Notes: generated by a model from the sequence alone, not told the origin. Positions 33,311 to 46,425 are shown, counted from the first letter of the stretch. The stretch: 64,000 nucleotides of DNA from Acidimicrobiales bacterium (GCA_035547835.1 DASZTW010000012.1:103580-167579), one strand, 5' to 3'. Numbers and translations are program-made.

Positions 33311-33327
33311 CCTGACGGTACGTCAGA
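33311..33327. promoter_or_regulatory. Operator dyad YCTGAC-N5-GTCAGA, site 4
   Basis: CCTGACGGTACGTCAGA lies between the divergent SDR operon (start 33 bp away) and the echA20 operon (start 29 bp away). The central GTAC makes the whole inner sequence nearly palindromic. One dimer could control both directions. Confidence 0.75.
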
Positions 33328-33355
33328 AACGCAACCGCTGGAGAGAACGTAACCC

Positions 33356-34132
33356 ATGGGGACTTCCCATCAGGTCGACGACCGCGGCATCGCCGAGGTG
33401 GTCATGGACAACCCGCCGGTCAACGCGTTGACCGTGGCGGGATGGTTCGACCTCGCCGCGCAGATCCGATCGCTCGGCCACGACCCGGCCGTGCGGGTGG
33501 TCGTGCTGCGCGCCGAAGGCAAGGGCTTCAACGCGGGCGTCGACATCAAGGAGATGCAGGCCACCGAAGGGTTCGACGCCCTGATCGGCGCCAACCGTGG
33601 TTGCTTCGAGGCGTTCGCCGCCGTCTACGAGTGTGAGGTCCCGGTGATCGCGGCCGTCAACGGCTATTGCCTCGGCGGCGGAGTCGGGTTGGTCGGCAAC
33701 GCCGACATCGTGGTCGCTGCCGACGACGCCACGTTCGGTCTGCCCGAAGTCGACCGGGGCGCGCTGGGCGCCGCCACCCATCTCAGCCGCCTGGTGCCGC
33801 AGCACAAGATGCGGGCGATGGTGTACACCGCGGCCACCGTCACGGCAGCGGAGCTGCACGAGTTCGGTTCGGTGCTGGCAGTGGTGCCCGCGGCCGAGCT
33901 GCGCGACAAGGCGTTCGAGGTGGCGACGCAGATCGCCGACAAGAGCCCGGTCGTGATCCGCGCGGCGAAGGAGTCCTTGAACGGCATCGACTTGTGGGAC
34001 GTGCGGCGCAGCTACCGCTACGAGCAGGGCTTCACGTTCGAGCTGAACTTGGCGGGGGTGGCCGACGAAGCCCGCGATGCGTTCGTCGAGACCGGACGCG
34101 CTGCCGACTTCGGGCCGGACGACGAGACGTGA
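33356..34132 (+). CDS. echA20: EchA20-type ring D hydrolase (crotonase family)
   Basis: 258-residue crotonase. Oxyanion-hole segments are FNAGVDIKEMQ near residue 63 and NGYCLGGGVGLVGNAD near 102, and the acid region is GLPEVDRGALGAATHLSRL. The sequence and its place directly before ipdA/ipdB match mycobacterial EchA20 (Rv3550), which hydrolytically opens steroid ring D of the bicyclic CoA thioester HIEC-CoA. The start ATG at 33356 lacks a strong ribosome site. The stop overlaps the ipdA GTG by 4 bp. Operator site 4 lies 29 bp upstream. Confidence 0.88.
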   Translation: MGTSHQVDDRGIAEVVMDNPPVNALTVAGWFDLAAQIRSLGHDPAVRVVVLRAEGKGFNAGVDIKEMQATEGFDALIGANRGCFEAFAAVYECEVPVIAAVNGYCLGGGVGLVGNADIVVAADDATFGLPEVDRGALGAATHLSRLVPQHKMRAMVYTAATVTAAELHEFGSVLAVVPAAELRDKAFEVATQIADKSPVVIRAAKESLNGIDLWDVRRSYRYEQGFTFELNLAGVADEARDAFVETGRAADFGPDDET

Positions 34133-35043
34133 GCACCGACAAGCGGTTGAGCGAGGACGAGGTCGTCGCCCGGCTCGAGTCGGGGATGACGGTCGGCATC
34201 GGCGGGTGGGGGAGCCGCCGCAAGCCGATGTCGATGATCCGCGCCATCTGCCGGTCGGACGTGCGCGACTTGCGGGTCGTGGCGTTCGGCGGGCCCGATG
34301 TCGGGCTGTTGTGCTCGGCGGGCAAAGTGCGCGAGGTCGTGTTCGCGTTCGTGGCTGCCGACGTGGCGGGCGCCACCAACAAGCACAGCCCGACCCTCGA
34401 GCCGCACTTTCGCAGAGCACGTCAGGATGGCGCCGTGTCTGCCGTCGAGTACGACGAAGGCCAAGTGCTGCTCGGCCTGCAAGCCGCGGCGTGGCGGGTG
34501 CCGTTCCTGCCGACCCGGGTGGGCTTGGGCTCCGACGTGTTCCGCACGACCCCGGAGCTTGCCACCGTCACGTCGCCGTACCCCGGGCCCGACGGCGTGG
34601 GGGAGGAGCTGGTGGCGATGCCCGCGCTCGAGCTCGACGCCGCCCTCTGCCACCTCGACGTGGCCGACGCCCGCGGCAACGCCGCGTTCTTGGGTCCCGA
34701 CTTGTACTTCGACGACCTCATGCTCGCGGCGGCCAGGACCGGCGGTCGCTTCATCTCGACCGATCGGGTGGTGCCCACCGCGCAGCTCGCCGAGATCGCC
34801 GGCACCGAGTTGCGGCTGCGGGTGAACCGGATGATGGTCGACGGCGTCGTGGAGCGCGACGGCGCCGCGCACTTCACGGCGGCGGAGCCACGCCACCCAC
34901 GCGACGAAGCGGTGCAGCAGGCCTATTTCGCGGCGGCCAAGAGCCCCGAAGCGTGGGAGGAGTTCCGCGCCGAGTACGTCGACGTCGACGAGGACACGTA
35001 TCAGGCGACCGTGCGCGCCCAAGGCGAAGGAGGTGCCCGGTGA
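34129..35043 (+). CDS. ipdA: IpdA, alpha subunit of the COCHEA-CoA ring C hydrolase
   Basis: 304-residue class I CoA-transferase-like subunit starting at GTG (GTGA overlap with echA20). Visible features are GMTVGIGGWGSRRKPMSM at the N-terminus, FVAADVAGATNKHSP and VSAVEYDEGQVLLGLQAA. A glutamate in VEYDE (about residue 107) falls near the glutamate reported as catalytic in mycobacterial IpdA. IpdAB is a CoA-transferase relative that instead hydrolyses a C-C bond to open ring C. The next gene is its partner, again with a 4-bp GTGA overlap, consistent with a 1:1 heteromer. Confidence 0.9.
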   Translation: MSTDKRLSEDEVVARLESGMTVGIGGWGSRRKPMSMIRAICRSDVRDLRVVAFGGPDVGLLCSAGKVREVVFAFVAADVAGATNKHSPTLEPHFRRARQDGAVSAVEYDEGQVLLGLQAAAWRVPFLPTRVGLGSDVFRTTPELATVTSPYPGPDGVGEELVAMPALELDAALCHLDVADARGNAAFLGPDLYFDDLMLAAARTGGRFISTDRVVPTAQLAEIAGTELRLRVNRMMVDGVVERDGAAHFTAAEPRHPRDEAVQQAYFAAAKSPEAWEEFRAEYVDVDEDTYQATVRAQGEGGAR

Positions 35044-35828
35044 GCGACGCGCAGGGACGCGAGCTCGGCTCGCCGACGCGAGCCGAAGTGTGCGCGGTTG
35101 CCGTCGCCGAGTGCTTCCGAGGTGACGGTGAGCTGCTGGCCAACCCGATCGGGACCGTGCCGATGGTCGGCGGTCGCCTGGCGCGGGCCACGTTCGAGCC
35201 GGACCTGATGATGACCGACGGTGAAGCGCTGCTGATCGCCAACGACGAGGCCTTCGCCTGGCCCGGCGGCCGCGTCGTCGAGTTCGCCAACAGCTACCGC
35301 TCGATGTTCGACATCGTCTGGTCGGGACGCCGGCACGTGATGATGGGCGCGACCCAGGTCGACCAGTACGGCAACCAGAACATCTCCGCGCTCGGTCCCG
35401 ACCTCGCTCGACCGAAAGTCCAACTCCTCGGCCTGCGCGGCGCGCCCGGCAACACGATCAACGACACCACCAGCTACTGGGTGGCCAACCACTCGCCGCG
35501 GGTGTTCGTCGACCACGTCGACGTCGTCTGCGGGATCGGTTACGACCGGGCGGCGCAGCTCGGGCCGGTGGCCGCCCGCTACCACGAGATCCGCCGCGTG
35601 ATCTCCAACCTCGGTGTGTTCGACTTCGACACCCCAGACCACCGGATGCAGCTCCGCTCGCTCCACCCCGGCGTGACCGTCGACGAAGTGGTCGACGCAA
35701 CCGGGTTCGAGCTCGCCATCCCCGACGGCCTGTCCGAGTCGCGCCTGCCGACCGACGATGAGCTGCACCTCTTGCGCCACGTCATCGACCCGACCGGCGA
35801 GATCGAGCGCGAGGTGCCGAGCTCGTGA
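35040..35828 (+). CDS. ipdB: IpdB, beta subunit of the COCHEA-CoA ring C hydrolase
   Basis: 262-residue partner subunit, GTG start overlapping ipdA by 4 bp. Segments GDGELLANPIGTVPMVGGRL, MMTDGEALLIAND, HVMMGATQVDQYGNQNISALG and APGNTINDTTSYWVANHS fit the IpdB branch (Rv3552) of beta-type CoA transferases. The usual catalytic glutamate motif of true CoA transferases is not evident, as expected for IpdB. With IpdA it opens the last steroid ring, giving a linear keto-diacid CoA ester for beta-oxidation. Its stop overlaps the ipdC GTG by 4 bp. Confidence 0.9.
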   Translation: MSDAQGRELGSPTRAEVCAVAVAECFRGDGELLANPIGTVPMVGGRLARATFEPDLMMTDGEALLIANDEAFAWPGGRVVEFANSYRSMFDIVWSGRRHVMMGATQVDQYGNQNISALGPDLARPKVQLLGLRGAPGNTINDTTSYWVANHSPRVFVDHVDVVCGIGYDRAAQLGPVAARYHEIRRVISNLGVFDFDTPDHRMQLRSLHPGVTVDEVVDATGFELAIPDGLSESRLPTDDELHLLRHVIDPTGEIEREVPSS

Positions 35829-36907
35829 GCCACGCCGCGCGGGTCGTCCCGCCCCAACTCCACACCAAGGCCTGCGACCTGCTGGGATCGGAGCTGCCGA
35901 TCGTGCAGACCGGTATGGGGTGGGTGTCGGGGTCGCACCTGACCGCCGCCACCAGCGCAGCGGGCGGGTTCGGCATCTTGGCCGCCGCGACCATGACACC
36001 CGAGCAGCTGCGGGCTGCAGTGCACCGCGTGAAGGACCACACCGACCAGCCGTTCGGCGTGAACTTCGTACCGACGCAGGCCGACCTCGCCGACAGCGCC
36101 GCGTGGGTCGCGGCCCAAGGCGTGCGCCTGATCAGCTTCGCCGGCCCACCCGGCGCGGAGGTCATCGCCCGCCTGCACGACCTCGGCGTGAAAGTGATGC
36201 CGACGGTCGGTGCGCGCCGCCACGCCGAGAAGATGGTGGGCATGGGCGTCGACGCGGTGATCGCTCAAGGCGGCGAGGGTGGCGGGCACACCGGCACGGT
36301 GCCCACCACCTTGTTGTTGGCGCAGGTGGTCGAAGCAGTGGGCGACCAGGTGCCGGTGTTCGGTGCGGGGGGCTTCCACTCCGGCCAGGGCCTGGTGGCG
36401 GCCTTGGCGTTCGGCGCGCACGGCATCGCCATGGGCACCCGCTTCCTGCTCACCCAGGAGAGCCGCGTGCCCGACCTGGTGAAGGAGCAGTACCTCGGCG
36501 CCGGTGTCACCGACACCGTGGTGAGCACGGCCATCGACGGCGCCCCCCAGCGCGTGATCCGCACCGACCTGGTCGATCGCCTCGAGGCCGGCAGCCCGGT
36601 CCGCCGCCTTCCTGCCGCCGTTGCGAACGCGTGGGCGTTCCGCAAGGAGACGGGCCGTTCGATGGCTGGCCTGCTCCGTGAGGGCCTCGCGATGCGCAAG
36701 GAGCAGGGTATGACCTGGGCGCAGTTCGCCATGGCGGCCAACGCGCCGATGATGACCAAGGCCGCGATGGTCGACGGCCGCCTCGACGCCGGCATCTTGC
36801 CGACCGGCCAGAACGTCGGCGTCATCGACGAGCTTCCGACCGTCGCCGACCTGCTCGACCGCATCGTGGCCGACGCGGCCGCGACGCTCGACCGTCTGGC
36901 GGGCTGA
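35825..36907 (+). CDS. ipdC: IpdC, flavin-dependent reductase of the ring C/D pathway
   Basis: 360-residue protein of the nitronate monooxygenase/enoyl reductase-like TIM-barrel family. FMN-binding features are IVQTGMGWVSG near residue 22, the AAGGFGILAAATMTP strand, VIAQGGEGGGHTG near 145 and VPVFGAGGFHSGQGLVAAL then AMGTRFLLT. It matches mycobacterial IpdC (Rv3553) in context and general sequence; IpdC reduces an intermediate of HIP catabolism. The GTG start overlaps ipdB by 4 bp and the stop overlaps the next fadE by 1 bp. It is the fourth gene of the echA20 operon. Confidence 0.88.
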   Translation: MSHAARVVPPQLHTKACDLLGSELPIVQTGMGWVSGSHLTAATSAAGGFGILAAATMTPEQLRAAVHRVKDHTDQPFGVNFVPTQADLADSAAWVAAQGVRLISFAGPPGAEVIARLHDLGVKVMPTVGARRHAEKMVGMGVDAVIAQGGEGGGHTGTVPTTLLLAQVVEAVGDQVPVFGAGGFHSGQGLVAALAFGAHGIAMGTRFLLTQESRVPDLVKEQYLGAGVTDTVVSTAIDGAPQRVIRTDLVDRLEAGSPVRRLPAAVANAWAFRKETGRSMAGLLREGLAMRKEQGMTWAQFAMAANAPMMTKAAMVDGRLDAGILPTGQNVGVIDELPTVADLLDRIVADAAATLDRLAG

Positions 36908-38097
36908 TGGACCTCACGTGGCGCGACCACGAAGAGGCGTTTCGCGGCGAAGCACGCGCGTGGCTCACCACCAACTTGACCGGGTGGCGTGCCGACGTCG
37001 CCGATCCCGACGGCAACATCCCGTCGGGCGACACGGCCGACGGGTTCGCCCGCCACTTGGCGTGGGAGCGGCGCCTGTTCGAGGACCGCTGGGCAGTCGT
37101 GTCGTGGCCGGCCGAGTTCGGCGGGCGCGACGCCACCTTGTGGGAGTGGCTGATCTTCGAAGAGGAGTACTACCGGGCGGGCGGGCCGCAGCGGGTCACC
37201 CAGAACGGCATCTTCTTGTTGGCCCCGACGCTGTTCGAGTTCGGCACGCCCGAGCAGCAGGCCCACATCCTGCCTCGCATGGCTGCGGCCGAGGACCGGT
37301 GGTGCCAAGGGTGGTCCGAGCCCGGGGCCGGGTCCGACCTCGCCAGCCTCACGACCCGCGCCGAGCGGGTCGACGGTGGTTGGCGGCTCGACGGCCAAAA
37401 GACGTGGACCACCCGGGGCGGGTTCTGCACCCACCTGTTCGGCCTGTTTCGCACCGACCCCGACGCCGAGCGCCACCGTGGCCTCACGTACCTGTTGGTC
37501 CCGCTCGACCTGCCGGGCATCACCGTGCGCGGCTTCGGGCGGCTCGACGGCGACGAGGGGTTCGCCGAGGTGTTCTTCGACGGCGCCTTCCTCGCCGACG
37601 ACGCGGTACCCGGCGGGGTGGTGCTCGGCGAAGTCGGCCAGGGGTGGAACGTGGCGATGGCCACCACTTCCTCCGAACGCGGCCTCACGTTGCGGTCGCC
37701 CGGCCGCTTCCTCGCGGTCGCCGACCGTCTCATCCGCGCGTGGCAGCGGCAGCCGGCGTCGGTGCGAGCGGCCCGCGGCGACCTCCGCGACCGGGTGACG
37801 CAGGGCTGGATCGAAGCACGGGCGTACCAACTGCAGACGTTGCAGACCGTCACCGAGACGGTTGCGGGACGGTCTGCCGGTGCCGCGTCGAGCTTGGTGA
37901 AGCTGTGGTGGAGCGAGCTCGACGTCGGGCTGCACGAAACCGCGCTCGACCTCGTCGGGTTCGACCAAGCCGCGGCCGCCGATGATGCGTGGTGGAAGGG
38001 ATGGCAGTTCTCGCTGTCGGGCCCGATCTACGCGGGTACCAACGAGATCCAGCGCAACATCGCCGCCGAGCGGGTGCTCGGCCTGCCGCGGAAGTAG
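36907..38097 (+). CDS. fadE31: Acyl-CoA dehydrogenase, FadE31-like
   Basis: 396-residue acyl-CoA dehydrogenase. Substrate/FAD segments are GWSEPGAGSDLASLTTRAER, GQKTWTTRGGFC, RHRGLTYLLVPLDLPGI and GFAEVFFDGAFLADDA, with the C-terminal IYAGTNEIQRNIAAERVLGLPRK. The pattern recalls FadE31 (Rv3562) of the mycobacterial ring-degradation locus. Alanine replaces the medium-chain-type catalytic glutamate in IYAG. Steroid acyl-CoA dehydrogenases are often heterotetramers of two different subunits, and the next gene, starting 5 bp later, would be the partner. It starts with TGATG overlap to ipdC. Confidence 0.82.
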   Translation: MDLTWRDHEEAFRGEARAWLTTNLTGWRADVADPDGNIPSGDTADGFARHLAWERRLFEDRWAVVSWPAEFGGRDATLWEWLIFEEEYYRAGGPQRVTQNGIFLLAPTLFEFGTPEQQAHILPRMAAAEDRWCQGWSEPGAGSDLASLTTRAERVDGGWRLDGQKTWTTRGGFCTHLFGLFRTDPDAERHRGLTYLLVPLDLPGITVRGFGRLDGDEGFAEVFFDGAFLADDAVPGGVVLGEVGQGWNVAMATTSSERGLTLRSPGRFLAVADRLIRAWQRQPASVRAARGDLRDRVTQGWIEARAYQLQTLQTVTETVAGRSAGAASSLVKLWWSELDVGLHETALDLVGFDQAAAADDAWWKGWQFSLSGPIYAGTNEIQRNIAAERVLGLPRK

Positions 38098-38102
38098 GGC
38101 CG

Positions 38103-38960
38103 GTGGACTTCTCGTTCTCCGCCGATCAGCTCGCGCTGCGCGACACGGTCCGCACCTTGCTCGCCGAGCAGTGCCAGGGCGAGGTCGTGCGGGCTGCGCT
38201 GCCGCCGCCATCGGGCGAGCGTCCTGGTCAGGGCATCGGGGTCGGCGCCCGCGCCGAGCCTGGGGCGATCGACCGCTTGTGGTCCGCGCTGGTCGACATG
38301 GGGGTGCTCGGTCTTGGCCAACCGGAGAGCGAAGGAGGCCTCGGGCTCACCGAGGTCGACTGGGTGCTGATCGCCGAAGAAGCCGGCTACGCCGCCGCAC
38401 CGGTGCCGCTCGTCGAGGGGATCGTCGCCGCATCGTCCGCATTGTTGGACGCCGGCGAGGTGGCACGCGCCGATCGCCACCGGATCTCCGCCGCGGTCGT
38501 CGACATCGAGCCGGGCTCGGGCCTCGCGTTCGACCGCATGGCGCTCGGCGCAGCTGCCGAGCTGATCGGGCTCAACCGGCGGATGCTCGACCTGACCGTC
38601 GCGTACGTCAGCGACCGGCGGCAGTTCGGCGCGCCGATCGGCAGCTTCCAGGCGGTGAAGCACCACTTGGCCGACGCCCGGTTGCAGCTCGAGTTCGCGG
38701 CACCGGCGGTGTACGCGGCAGCGTGGTCGCTGGCCACCGGGTCGGCCGATCGCGAGCGCGACGTGTCGGTGGCCAAGTGCCTTGCGTCGGACGCCGCCCG
38801 TCTCACCGCCAAGCACGCCCTCCAGTGCCACGGCGCGATCGGTTACACGGTCGAGTACGACCTCCACCTGTACTTCAAGGGGGCGTTCGCACTGGCCGCC
38901 CGGTGGGGCGACGCCGCGTGGCACCGCGCACGGGTGGGTCGCGCGATCGGCGTGGAGTGA
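38103..38960 (+). CDS. Acyl-CoA dehydrogenase, short partner subunit (FadE32/33-like)
   Basis: 285-residue acyl-CoA dehydrogenase-like protein beginning at GTG (VDFSFSADQLALRD). It is about 100 residues shorter than the neighbour and lacks much of the middle beta-domain: the chain passes from the N-terminal helices (GQPESEGGLGLTEVDW) through a short strand region to the C-terminal helical FAD-binding part (SDRRQFGAPIGSFQAVKHHLAD, LQCHGAIGYTVEYDLHLYFK). Such short forms pair with a full-length subunit in alpha2beta2 enzymes of steroid catabolism. It is the last gene of the echA20 operon. The stop is followed by a family-2 repeat. Confidence 0.82.
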   Translation: MDFSFSADQLALRDTVRTLLAEQCQGEVVRAALPPPSGERPGQGIGVGARAEPGAIDRLWSALVDMGVLGLGQPESEGGLGLTEVDWVLIAEEAGYAAAPVPLVEGIVAASSALLDAGEVARADRHRISAAVVDIEPGSGLAFDRMALGAAAELIGLNRRMLDLTVAYVSDRRQFGAPIGSFQAVKHHLADARLQLEFAAPAVYAAAWSLATGSADRERDVSVAKCLASDAARLTAKHALQCHGAIGYTVEYDLHLYFKGAFALAARWGDAAWHRARVGRAIGVE

Positions 38961-38991
38961 CCCGAGTCGCACGTCGTGGCGAGACACATCA

Positions 38992-39155
38992 CTAGCGGTG
39001 CGTCCGGCAAATGGCGGGGCGGTCCTGGCGGCCCCCGGCACCGCTGGGCGGCGTCCTCCTCCTCATCGCAGCTACGGCTGCGACTTCGTCGTGCGTCCTG
39101 GCCATCGGCACCGAATGACTCGCCATGACCATCTCCTCAATCACCCGACACACCA

Positions 39156-39157
<2 letters not shown>
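38992..39157. repeat. Intergenic repeat family 2, copy 1 (long form)
   Basis: The 74-bp core at 38992-39065 is identical to 52468-52541 at 65 of 74 positions. It is followed by a 74-bp segment bounded by CTCCTCA direct repeats (39059-39065 and 39133-39139), then a tail ACCCGACACACCACT shared with copy 2. The segment contains a perfect hairpin CGCAGC-TACG-GCTGCG (39067-39082). The element lies between convergent fadE and ettA genes. Confidence 0.75.
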
Positions 39158-40838
<1,681 letters not shown>

Positions 40839-40924
40839 CCCTCCATCGTGGCCCATCGCGGAGGGGGTCCCGGACGCCCCACGCCCGTCCCGGGGTTGGG
40901 GGGCGTCGTTAGGATCGAAGGGGT

Positions 40925-44608
<3,684 letters not shown>

Positions 44609-44628
44609 CCCGTCCCGTCCGGCCAGAC

Positions 44629-44702
44629 CCGTTCTGGGCTGACCAGACCCGTTCTGGGCTGAGAATTACGCGTTGGGACGCGTAGAAAGCAGCCCAGAAC
44701 GG
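44629..44702 (+). repeat. Palindromic intergenic repeat, copy B (family 1)
   Basis: The left arm CCGTTCTGGGCTG occurs at 44629-44641 and again at 44649-44661. The complementary arm CAGCCCAGAACGG is at 44690-44702. The interior holds ACGCGT-TGGG-ACGCGT, a perfect inner hairpin, then AGAAAG. It matches copy A (read on the minus strand) and copy C. It lies 20 bp after the kgd stop. Confidence 0.88.
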
Positions 44703-44757
44703 ATGGGGGGGGCCGGGTCTGGGGAGGCTGTCACAGGGCGGCGGTTCACTGGAGGCC

Positions 44758-45702
44758 ATGGACGAGACCGGGACGCGGCTGCGGGAGTTGGCCGCGACAC
44801 AGCACGGGGTCGTGTCGGTGGTGCAGGCGCAGGCCCTCGGTGCCACGCGCGACTGGTTGCGCCATCAGCGTGCCGCCGGGAGTTGGGAGGCATGGGGCCA
44901 CCGGGTGCTGCACCTCGTCGGGGCCCCGGTGGACGATGCCGCTATGGCGCTCACCAACCTGTTCGACGCCGGCGTCGGCTCCGTGCTGTCGCACCGCGCC
45001 GCGCTGGGTCATTGGGGTCTACCGGGCTTCCGACTCGTCCCCACCCACTGCTGCGTGCTGCGGAGCGGACCGCCGCGGACGGGGCGTGGCGCCATCGCCC
45101 ACCGAGTCCGCTCGTTGCCGGCCGATGACGTCACCGTGTTGGAGGGGATCCCGGTCGTGCGCCCGGGTCTGGCGCTGTTGCAGATCAGCGCCGAGGAACA
45201 CCCGGGCAGGGTCGAACGAGCGCTCGACAACGCTTGGAGCATGCGCCTCGTCAGTTTCGACACGCTGCAAGGAGTGTTGGCGCGCAACGCGCGGCGGGGC
45301 CGCACCGGCGTCACGCTCCTGCGAGACCTGGTCGAGGCCCGTGGTCCCGACTACGTCCCGCCTGCGAGCGGTCTCGAGGCGCGGTTCGCGTCGATCCTCC
45401 AAGCCGCCGGTCTTCCGTCGATGCGCCGCCAAGTTGACACGGGTGACGAGCAGTCATGGATAGGCCGGGTCGACTTTGCCGCCGGCGATCTGCCCCTCGT
45501 GGTCGAGGTGAACTCTCAGCGGTTCCACGACGCGCACCTCGATCGTCTGCTCGACGAGCGACGTCACGCTCGCCTTCGTGCGAGCGGTCGCACGGTCCTG
45601 GTGTTCACCGATCACGACGTCTGGCATCGCCCCACGCATGTGGTCGCCGAAGTCCGACGCGTGCGCGCCATGCTCCGTGCCGCCCGTCGCCCCGCGAGTT
45701 GA
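44758..45702 (+). CDS. AbiEi-antitoxin-like N-terminus fused to VSR/DUF559-like nuclease domain
   Basis: 314 residues. The N-terminal 80 residues (LAATQHGVVSVVQAQALGAT, RAAGSWEAWGHRVLHLVG) resemble the winged-helix start of AbiEi-type proteins. The middle (VLSHRAALGHWGLPG, then VTVLEGIPVVRPGLALLQIS) resembles the AbiEi C-terminal region. The end (residues about 205-305) looks like a PD-(D/E)XK nuclease of the DUF559/very-short-patch-repair group: SGLEARFASILQAAG, RVDFAAGDLPLVVEVNSQRFH (Asp, then Glu-x-Asn/Ser), and RTVLVFTDHDVW. No AbiEii toxin gene is adjacent. The gene is bracketed by family-1 repeats in the same orientation. Function is unknown; DNA cleavage or regulation is possible. Confidence 0.72.
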   Translation: MDETGTRLRELAATQHGVVSVVQAQALGATRDWLRHQRAAGSWEAWGHRVLHLVGAPVDDAAMALTNLFDAGVGSVLSHRAALGHWGLPGFRLVPTHCCVLRSGPPRTGRGAIAHRVRSLPADDVTVLEGIPVVRPGLALLQISAEEHPGRVERALDNAWSMRLVSFDTLQGVLARNARRGRTGVTLLRDLVEARGPDYVPPASGLEARFASILQAAGLPSMRRQVDTGDEQSWIGRVDFAAGDLPLVVEVNSQRFHDAHLDRLLDERRHARLRASGRTVLVFTDHDVWHRPTHVVAEVRRVRAMLRAARRPAS

Positions 45703-45722
45703 CCGCCCACCCGCCCCAATCG

Positions 45723-45776
45723 CGGTTCTGGGCTGAAAATGACGTGTTGGGACGCGTAGAAACCAGCCCAGAACGG
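45723..45776 (+). repeat. Palindromic intergenic repeat, copy C (family 1)
   Basis: A left arm CGGTTCTGGGCTG (45723-45735, one mismatch to copy B) and right arm CAGCCCAGAACGG (45764-45776) enclose ACGTGT-TGGG-ACGCGT and AGAAACC. No extra arm is present. It lies 20 bp after the AbiEi/VSR-like gene stop, the same distance as copy B from kgd. Confidence 0.85.
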
Positions 45777-45786
45777 TGAGGTTCGG

Positions 45787-46425
45787 TCAGCGCAGGGTCA
45801 GGCCGGTGGCGGTCTCGAGGTCGGCGAGCGCCTGGTCGGGGGACACGACCTTGATGGTGGTCATGCCCATGGCGGCCGCCGGCTTCAAGTTGACGCCGAG
45901 GTCGTCGAGGAACACCGCTTCTTTCGCTTCGACTTCGAGCTGCTCGCATGCCATCTCGTAAAATCGCGGGTCGGGCTTTCGGACGCCCACCTGGCTGGAC
46001 TCGACCACCACGTCGAACAGAGCCAGGACCTCGCCGACCGCGTCGTTGCGCGGGCCGCCGCCGAAGCCGCCCATCCCGACGAAGTTGTTGGTGAGCAGCC
46101 CCGTCTTGAACTCGGTGCGGCATGCACGGACGGCGTCGATCATCTCCGGGACGATGTCGCCCGCCAACAGCGCCAGCACGTCGCGACCGGAGACCTCGTG
46201 GCCGAGCGCGGTGGACTCGGAGCGGAAGCGCGCGTCGAATGCATCCATGTCGACCTCGCCGCGTTCCAAGCGCGACCACGCATTGTCGTGCGGGTTGGTG
46301 GCGTTGACCCTCCGCAAGAAGTCGGCGGGGAGACCGTGCTCGCGCTCGTAGCGATTGAAGGCCACGAACGGACTGGTCGACAGCACCCCACCGAAGTCGA
46401 AGAGCACGGCTCGCAATGTCGGCAT
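45787..46425 (-). CDS. HAD-superfamily hydrolase
   Basis: 212-residue haloacid-dehalogenase-fold phosphatase. Motif I is VLFDFGGVLSTSP at the N-terminus (nucleophile Asp, then glycines as in epoxide-hydrolase-N-terminal-type phosphatases), motif II is GLLTNNF, motif III lies around VGVRKPDPRFYEMACEQL, and motif IV is AVFLDDLGVNLKPAAAMGM. The start is the ATG at 46425, giving MPTLRAVLFDFGG; the longer open frame is not needed. The substrate is unknown. Members related to ACAD10 and sEH act on phosphorylated lipids or acyl intermediates. It is divergent from the PIN-S1-histone-like gene and converges on the repeat copy C region. Confidence 0.88.
   Translation of the reverse strand: MPTLRAVLFDFGGVLSTSPFVAFNRYEREHGLPADFLRRVNATNPHDNAWSRLERGEVDMDAFDARFRSESTALGHEVSGRDVLALLAGDIVPEMIDAVRACRTEFKTGLLTNNFVGMGGFGGGPRNDAVGEVLALFDVVVESSQVGVRKPDPRFYEMACEQLEVEAKEAVFLDDLGVNLKPAAAMGMTTIKVVSPDQALADLETATGLTLR

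Noticed and set aside
26236..33327. Mycobacterial KstR2 boxes at the ring C/D operons.
   Set aside because: The promoters contain the CTGAC-type dyad instead; no CAAG/CTTG-type palindrome was noticed upstream of these operons.
38992..39065. A conserved minus-strand peptide frame across the family-2 repeat (ending CRTHR in copy 1, CQTHH in copy 2).
   Set aside because: Differences between the two copies fall almost entirely on first and second codon positions, the opposite of protein-coding constraint.
44758..45702. A complete type IV AbiE toxin-antitoxin system.
   Set aside because: Only the AbiEi-like protein is present; no nucleotidyltransferase (AbiEii) gene lies on either side.
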